Positions 56,781 through 64,000 of a stretch of 64,000 nucleotides of DNA are shown in pieces (the first letter of the stretch is position 1; each line of letters begins with the position of its first letter). The notes under the pieces were generated by a model. It worked only from the letters and a program-made list of their open reading frames with translations. It was not told the DNA's origin and searched no databases. Source of the stretch: Cryobacterium sp. HLT2-28 (GTDB lineage Bacteria > Actinomycetota > Actinomycetes > Actinomycetales > Microbacteriaceae); the NCBI RefSeq assembly GCF_004402495.1, contig NZ_SOFH01000016.1, positions 91,528 through 155,527 on the forward strand. The letters run 5' to 3'. A program made the translations under genes and the position numbers.

Positions 56781-57713
56781 GTGACCCGCCATTTCCTGCG
56801 CGACGACGACCTCTCACCGGCCGAACAGGCCGAGATCCTCGACCTGGCACTGGTGCTCAAGCGAGATCGATTCGCGGCCAAGCCGCTCGCCGGTCCCCAG
56901 ACCGTCGCCGTCATCTTCGACAAGTCCTCGACCCGCACCCGGGTGTCCTTCGCGGTCGGCATCGCCGACCTCGGCGGCAGCCCGCTCATCATCACCACCG
57001 CGAGCAGCCAGCTCGGCGGCAAGGAGACGGCGTCCGACACGGCCAGGGTGCTCGAACGGCAGGTTGCCGCGATCGTCTGGCGCACCTACGGCCAGGCCGG
57101 ACTCGAGGAGATGGCCCTCGGCACCACGGTCCCCGTCGTCAACGCGCTCTCCGACGACTTCCACCCCTGCCAGTTGCTCGCCGACCTGCTCACCATCCGC
57201 GAGCACCGCGGCGACCTCGCCGGCCAGACCCTCGCCTTCCTCGGCGACGGCGCCTGCAACATGGCCCAGTCCTACCTCCTCGCCGGCGCCACCGCCGGCA
57301 TGCACGTGCGCATCGCCTCGCCGGCCGGCTACACGCCCCACGCGCAGGTGGTGAAGGATGCCGCGGCGATCGCCGCGCGCACCGGCGGCTCCGTCACGCT
57401 CTTCACCGACCCGGCCGAAGCCGTGGCCGGTGTGGACGTGGTCGTCACCGACACCTGGGTGTCGATGGGCAGGGAAGAGGAGAAGGCCGACCGCCTCGCC
57501 ACACTCGGCGCCTACCGCGTCGACGCCGACCTGCTCGCCCTCGCGCGGCCGGACGCGCATTTCCTGCACTGCCTGCCGGCCGACCGCGGCTTCGAAGTGA
57601 CCGCCGACGTCATCGACGGCCCGCAGAGCATCATCTGGGACGAGGCGGAGAACCGCCTCCACGCCCAGAAGGCACTCCTCGTCTGGCTCCTCCGCCAGAA
57701 CGACGCGCACTGA
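56781..57713 (+). CDS. argF: Ornithine carbamoyltransferase
   Basis: Makes citrulline from ornithine and carbamoyl phosphate. [10 protein letters not shown] binds carbamoyl phosphate, [13 protein letters not shown] and HCLPADRG complete the active site. From the GTG at 56781 the protein has 310 residues and begins [10 protein letters not shown], as in relatives; another GTG at 56772 is possible. The usual argR gene is missing after it: argG starts 39 bases downstream. Confidence 0.94.
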   Translation: MTRHFLRDDDLSPAEQAEILDLALVLKRDRFAAKPLAGPQTVAVIFDKSSTRTRVSFAVGIADLGGSPLIITTASSQLGGKETASDTARVLERQVAAIVWRTYGQAGLEEMALGTTVPVVNALSDDFHPCQLLADLLTIREHRGDLAGQTLAFLGDGACNMAQSYLLAGATAGMHVRIASPAGYTPHAQVVKDAAAIAARTGGSVTLFTDPAEAVAGVDVVVTDTWVSMGREEEKADRLATLGAYRVDADLLALARPDAHFLHCLPADRGFEVTADVIDGPQSIIWDEAENRLHAQKALLVWLLRQNDAH

Positions 57714-57752
57714 CACCGTTAAACTTGAACTGAACAATCTTTAGGGAGAACC

Positions 57753-61000
<3,248 letters not shown>

Positions 61001-61030
61001 TCGCTCACCTCGCGGCTCACGTTTGCGCAC

Positions 61031-61057
61031 CCGGCGCACGATCTGCCGTGCGCCCGG
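61031..61057. terminator. Hairpin between convergent genes
   Basis: GGCGCACG (61033-61040) pairs with CGTGCGCC (61047-61054), loop ATCTGC, with two further outer pairs around one bulge. It lies in the 89-base gap between the glycosylase and the membrane protein gene on the other strand. Confidence 0.6.
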
Positions 61058-61089
61058 TTCCGCAACCTGTGCCGCGACGAAGGAACTGC

Positions 61090-61692
61090 CTACGCGGTGG
61101 CGAGCCTGACCAGGGCGGCGCATGCGCAGGCCCAGATCAGGCTGGCGAAGGTTCCGATGATGAACCGCTCCCTGGCCTCGGCCGCGGCCAGTTCGGTGAA
61201 GCGCCCGACGCCCTTGATCGCCACGACCACGGCGATCGCCTCGGGGAAGCCGGCCAGGATCGCACCGGCCACGGCCAGTCGCTCGAGGATTCCGATCATC
61301 AGGCCGCCGCGCAGCACCTCGTGCGTGCCTCCGGCATCCGCCTGGCCCGGCGCTGCGCCGTCGCCGTCGCCGACGAGGATGCCGCCGTGCGCGCCGGGCG
61401 GCACGGAATTGTTCGTGGCCAGCCGGAGGGCGAGCACCGCCATCGGGCCGCCGCCCACCACGGCGAGGGCCAGGGCCACCATGGCCAGCACGATGCCGAA
61501 CGACCCGGAACCCTCCGGGGCCGGCACCGCGGCGATCACCAGGGCCGCGGCGAGCCCCCCGGCCGACGCGATGGCGTATTGCTGCCTCTGCTGCTTGAAC
61601 GCGAGCACGGCGAGGGCGAGCGAGCCGCCAGTGACCAGCAGGAGCAGGAGCCAGTACAGGTAGGCCAGAATCTGGAAAGCCTGGAAATTCAT
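61090..61692 (-). CDS. Membrane protein paired with SatD-like protein
   Basis: A 200-residue protein with about five hydrophobic helices (12-33, 40-58, 65-90, 133-155 and 178-197) and a Gly-rich loop near 95-125. No catalytic motif is visible. Its ATG overlaps the stop of the SatD-like gene (ATGA), so both are made from one mRNA. I do not know a function; streptococcal SatD is also followed by a membrane protein gene. Confidence 0.75.
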   Translation of the reverse strand: MNFQAFQILAYLYWLLLLLVTGGSLALAVLAFKQQRQQYAIASAGGLAAALVIAAVPAPEGSGSFGIVLAMVALALAVVGGGPMAVLALRLATNNSVPPGAHGGILVGDGDGAAPGQADAGGTHEVLRGGLMIGILERLAVAGAILAGFPEAIAVVVAIKGVGRFTELAAAEARERFIIGTFASLIWACACAALVRLATA

Positions 61693-62348
61693 GTGGAAGG
61701 TCCTGTTCCTGTCGTCGCGTTGTCGAGGTCCTCCAGCAGCCTAACGAGTGCCGGGCGCGCGGACCGGTCGACCTTCCAGAGCGCGCTCCGAAGCCGCTGG
61801 CTGACGGCCGCCGTCGAAATGCCCAGGCGGGCGGCGATTTCCACCTGGGTCAGCCCGGTCTCGCGCAGGTCGACCGCGGCCCAGCCCTCGCTCGTGCGGC
61901 GCTGGCGCAGGAGCAGAAACGTCGCGATCAGGGCCTCGACCTGCTCGCCGTCGAGCACGGGGCGGTGCTGTCGCGCTCCGGCCGGGCCGGCCGGGCCGAC
62001 CGGCTCGGCCGTGAGCCCGAACCGGGTGTCCGCCTTCTTCGCCCGGGTGACCGCGTCGCGGGCGCCGACGAACGCCTCCCCGGATGCCTGGCGGGCGGAG
62101 TCGGGCAGGGGAGTGCGCACCGTGCCGACGCCGAGGCCGATGCTCCAGTGCCCCGACCGGTGGAGGGCCAGGACCAGATCGAGGCTGGTGCGGGCATCCG
62201 CCAGCAGCATCTGGATCTCGTCGCCGGCCGTCTGGTCGGGCGGCAGGGTGAAGACATCGCCGAACTCCGCCACGAGCCCGGCGATCATCTCGCCGGCCCG
62301 GTCGCGGTCATTGCGGCTGTCGATCTGGTCCGCGGTGATCACGAACAC
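61689..62348 (-). CDS. SatD family protein with C-terminal HTH
   Basis: A 219-residue protein. The N-terminal half (MFVITADQIDSRNDRDRAGE, then AGDEIQMLL and WSIGLGVGTVR) has a pattern like a nucleotide-cyclase palm: D-x-x-D-S and GDE. The C-terminal part (TQVEIAARLGISTAAVSQRLRSALW) is a helix-turn-helix. This matches SatD, named in Streptococcus for acid tolerance. The start is GTG with GGGAGG upstream. Role here unknown. Confidence 0.75.
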   Translation of the reverse strand: MFVITADQIDSRNDRDRAGEMIAGLVAEFGDVFTLPPDQTAGDEIQMLLADARTSLDLVLALHRSGHWSIGLGVGTVRTPLPDSARQASGEAFVGARDAVTRAKKADTRFGLTAEPVGPAGPAGARQHRPVLDGEQVEALIATFLLLRQRRTSEGWAAVDLRETGLTQVEIAARLGISTAAVSQRLRSALWKVDRSARPALVRLLEDLDNATTGTGPST

Positions 62349-62484
62349 GAGCGCACCTCCCTGTCGAACTAGACGTAAGGTTGGAAGCTAAATATAACAC
62401 AATTCATTCCCTGCACTTAATATCGGCCGATCAAGGTTGGAGCGTGGCTCCCGGGCCGCACCGGCACGCTGGTAATCTGGACCC

Positions 62485-63786
62485 GTGTCAGACCCCGCAA
62501 TCCTCACCCAACAGGCCAACGATCTCACCTTCGACGACGTCTGGGAGGAGATCTCCTGGCGAGGCCTGGTTCAGGTCTCCACCGATCCGACCGAACTCCG
62601 CGAGCTGCTGGCCGGCGATCCGATCACCTTCTACTGCGGCTTCGACCCCACGGCGCCCAGCCTGCACCTCGGCAACCTCGTGCAGTTGCTGCTCATGCGG
62701 CGCCTCCAGCTTGCCGGGCACCACCCGCTCGGCCTGGTCGGCGGGTCGACCGGCCTGATCGGCGACCCGAGGCCGACGGCGGAACGCACCCTCAACACGA
62801 AGGATGTCGTCGGCCAGTGGGTGGGCTACCTCCAGGCCCAGGTCTCGCGATTCCTCAGTGGGGAGGGAGAGAACGCCGTCACCCTGGTGAACAACCTCGA
62901 CTGGACCGCGCCGCTGAGCGCCATCGACTTCCTGCGCGACATCGGCAAGTACTTCCGGGTGGGCACCATGCTCAAGAAGGATGCCGTGAGCGCCCGGCTC
63001 AATTCCGACGCCGGCATCAGCTACACCGAATTCAGCTACCAGGTGCTCCAGGGCATGGACTTCCTCGAGCTCTACCGCAGCTACGACTGCGTGCTGCAGA
63101 CCGGCGGCAGCGACCAGTGGGGCAACCTCACCAGCGGCACCGACCTCATCCGCAAGGCGGAGGGGGAGAGCGTGCACGCGATCGGCACACCGCTGATCAC
63201 CAACAGCGACGGCACGAAGTTCGGCAAGAGCGAGGGCAACGCGGTCTGGCTCGACCCCACCCTGACCAGCCCGTATGCCTTCTACCAGTTCTGGCTCAAC
63301 ACCGACGACGCCGACGTGATCTCCCGCCTCAAGGTGTTCACCTTCCTGACCAGGGCCGAAATCGAGGAGCTCGAGGCGGCGGTGGCGACCGAGCCGTTCA
63401 AGCGCCTCGCCCAGCGCACCCTCGCCGTGGCGGTGACCGGGCTCGTGCACGGCCTGCCGGCGACGGAGGGCGCGATCCAGGCCGCGCACGCCCTGTTCGG
63501 CCAGGGGGACCTGGCCGACCTCGACGAGGCCACCCTCGAGGCGGCGCTCCGCGAGCTCCCGAACACGACGACGGCCCCGCACGCGAGCGTGGTTCAGCTC
63601 CTCGTCGACACCGGCCTCACCGGCAGCCTGAGCGAGGCCCGGCGTGCGATCAGCCAGGGTGGCGTCTACCTGAACAACGTGAAGGTCTCCGATGAGGCCG
63701 AGACGATCGAGAACGCTGTCCTGCCCGGGGGAGTGGCGGTTCTCCGCCGCGGCAAGAAGACCCTGGCCGGCGTCTTCGTCGAATAG
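62485..63786 (+). CDS. tyrS: Tyrosyl-tRNA synthetase
   Basis: A 433-residue class I synthetase. The HIGH-like motif is LHLGNL, the KMSKS-like motif KFGKSEG, and an S4 RNA-binding domain ends the protein (EARRAISQGGVYLNN). GSDQWGN contacts tyrosine. The GTG start follows TAATCT (62473-62478) by six bases, so the mRNA is probably leaderless. No T-box is present. A strong hairpin and the rrn promoter follow. Confidence 0.96.
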   Translation: MSDPAILTQQANDLTFDDVWEEISWRGLVQVSTDPTELRELLAGDPITFYCGFDPTAPSLHLGNLVQLLLMRRLQLAGHHPLGLVGGSTGLIGDPRPTAERTLNTKDVVGQWVGYLQAQVSRFLSGEGENAVTLVNNLDWTAPLSAIDFLRDIGKYFRVGTMLKKDAVSARLNSDAGISYTEFSYQVLQGMDFLELYRSYDCVLQTGGSDQWGNLTSGTDLIRKAEGESVHAIGTPLITNSDGTKFGKSEGNAVWLDPTLTSPYAFYQFWLNTDDADVISRLKVFTFLTRAEIEELEAAVATEPFKRLAQRTLAVAVTGLVHGLPATEGAIQAAHALFGQGDLADLDEATLEAALRELPNTTTAPHASVVQLLVDTGLTGSLSEARRAISQGGVYLNNVKVSDEAETIENAVLPGGVAVLRRGKKTLAGVFVE

Positions 63787-63808
63787 CCCCGCCCGCGTTC
63801 ACAGGTCG

Positions 63809-63847
63809 CGCGCCCGCATCCGTTCTCGCTGAGCGGATGCGGGCGCG
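63809..63847 (+). terminator. Terminator after tyrS
   Basis: A perfect 14-bp stem, CGCGCCCGCATCCG (63809-63822) with 63834-63847, and an 11-base loop. It lies 22 bases after the stop codon. Confidence 0.82.
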
Positions 63848-63933
63848 TCGTCGTTGTGCCCTCGCGGGTGGGGTGACGGATGCTGGGGTGGGGGTGAGGG
63901 TGTGGGGGTGACACGCCCGGGCGGGGGCGGGTT

Positions 63934-63962
63934 TTGACGGGGTGGGCGGGGGGCCGTAATGT
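63934..63962 (+). promoter_or_regulatory. Strong promoter, probably of an rRNA operon
   Basis: TTGACG (63934-63939), exactly 17 bases and TAATGT (63957-63962) form the best housekeeping promoter in the window. Transcription would start near 63969. The spacer is almost all G. Downstream, TGCGG-AAAG-CCGCA (63981-63994) is a small hairpin. No coding frame follows, so the transcript may be a 16S leader; the rRNA itself lies beyond the window. Confidence 0.5.
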
Positions 63963-64000
63963 CTTCACGTACCCCAAAGGTGCGGAAAGCCGCAGAGCTT

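Overview
This is a 64 kb stretch of core chromosome from a high-GC actinobacterium. Almost every base is coding, genes often overlap by 1 or 4 bases, and GTG/TTG starts are common. The gene order (dapA-rnj-ftsK-pgsA-cinA-clgR-recA-recX-miaB-miaA-dapF-hflX, lexA next to a LysM gene, his, infC-rpmI-rplT, pheST, arg, tyrS) is typical of Actinobacteria. The gluABCD transporter between a TrmH gene and pheS, and the DUF3046 gene before recA, point to Microbacteriaceae (Cryobacterium/Leifsonia-like). That placement is inferred from gene content, not from a search. I see no phage, insertion sequence, CRISPR array, integron or tRNA gene. A probable rRNA promoter lies at the right edge.

Layout. 1-5.2 kb: end of an unknown gene, a class A penicillin-binding protein, release factor 3 (minus strand) and an aldo/keto reductase. 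5.3-12.8 kb: M16 peptidase, histidine phosphatase, GNAT, dapB with a membrane/TPR gene, a TIGR01777 oxidoreductase, OsmC, a thioredoxin/DUF4395 pair, dapA. 12.8-27.4 kb: rnj, ftsK, pgsA, cinA, clgR, DUF3046, recA, recX, miaB, miaA, dapF, an RsmC-like methyltransferase and hflX. 27.4-32.7 kb: metF-metE, then lexA diverging from a small LysM membrane protein. 32.7-42.6 kb: hisC-hisB-hisH-priA, sseB, lhr helicase with a Nei-type glycosylase, DUF1844. 42.6-52.1 kb: infC-rpmI-rplT, a TrmH rRNA methyltransferase, the gluABCD ABC transporter, pheST. 52.2-61.0 kb: argCJBDFGH and an alkyladenine glycosylase. 61.0-64.0 kb: a membrane protein/SatD pair, tyrS, and the probable rrn promoter.

How the genes fit together. 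Three themes stand out. (1) DNA-damage response: recA, recX, lexA, a LysM protein that looks like the SOS division inhibitor, lhr-nei2 and an alkyladenine glycosylase. The recA upstream region carries both a LexA-boxed promoter and a second promoter matching the mycobacterial RecA-NDp (PafBC-type) motif. The same geometry recurs upstream of clgR and, in a weaker form, ftsK. (2) Amino-acid and cell-wall precursor synthesis: DAP/lysine (dapA, dapB, dapF), methionine, histidine and arginine. (3) Translation: infC with an AUC start codon, ribosomal proteins, tRNA/rRNA modification, synthetases and prfC.

Many genes (about fifteen) have a TAnnnT -10 hexamer ending 6-9 bases before the start codon, the arrangement expected of leaderless mRNAs. 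I did not find a wholly new multi-gene system. The best leads are the duplicated damage-promoter motif, the LysM SOS gene with two adjacent LexA boxes, the mutually exclusive hairpins at a convergent terminator, the structured metF leader, the missing argR, and the SatD/membrane-protein pair.
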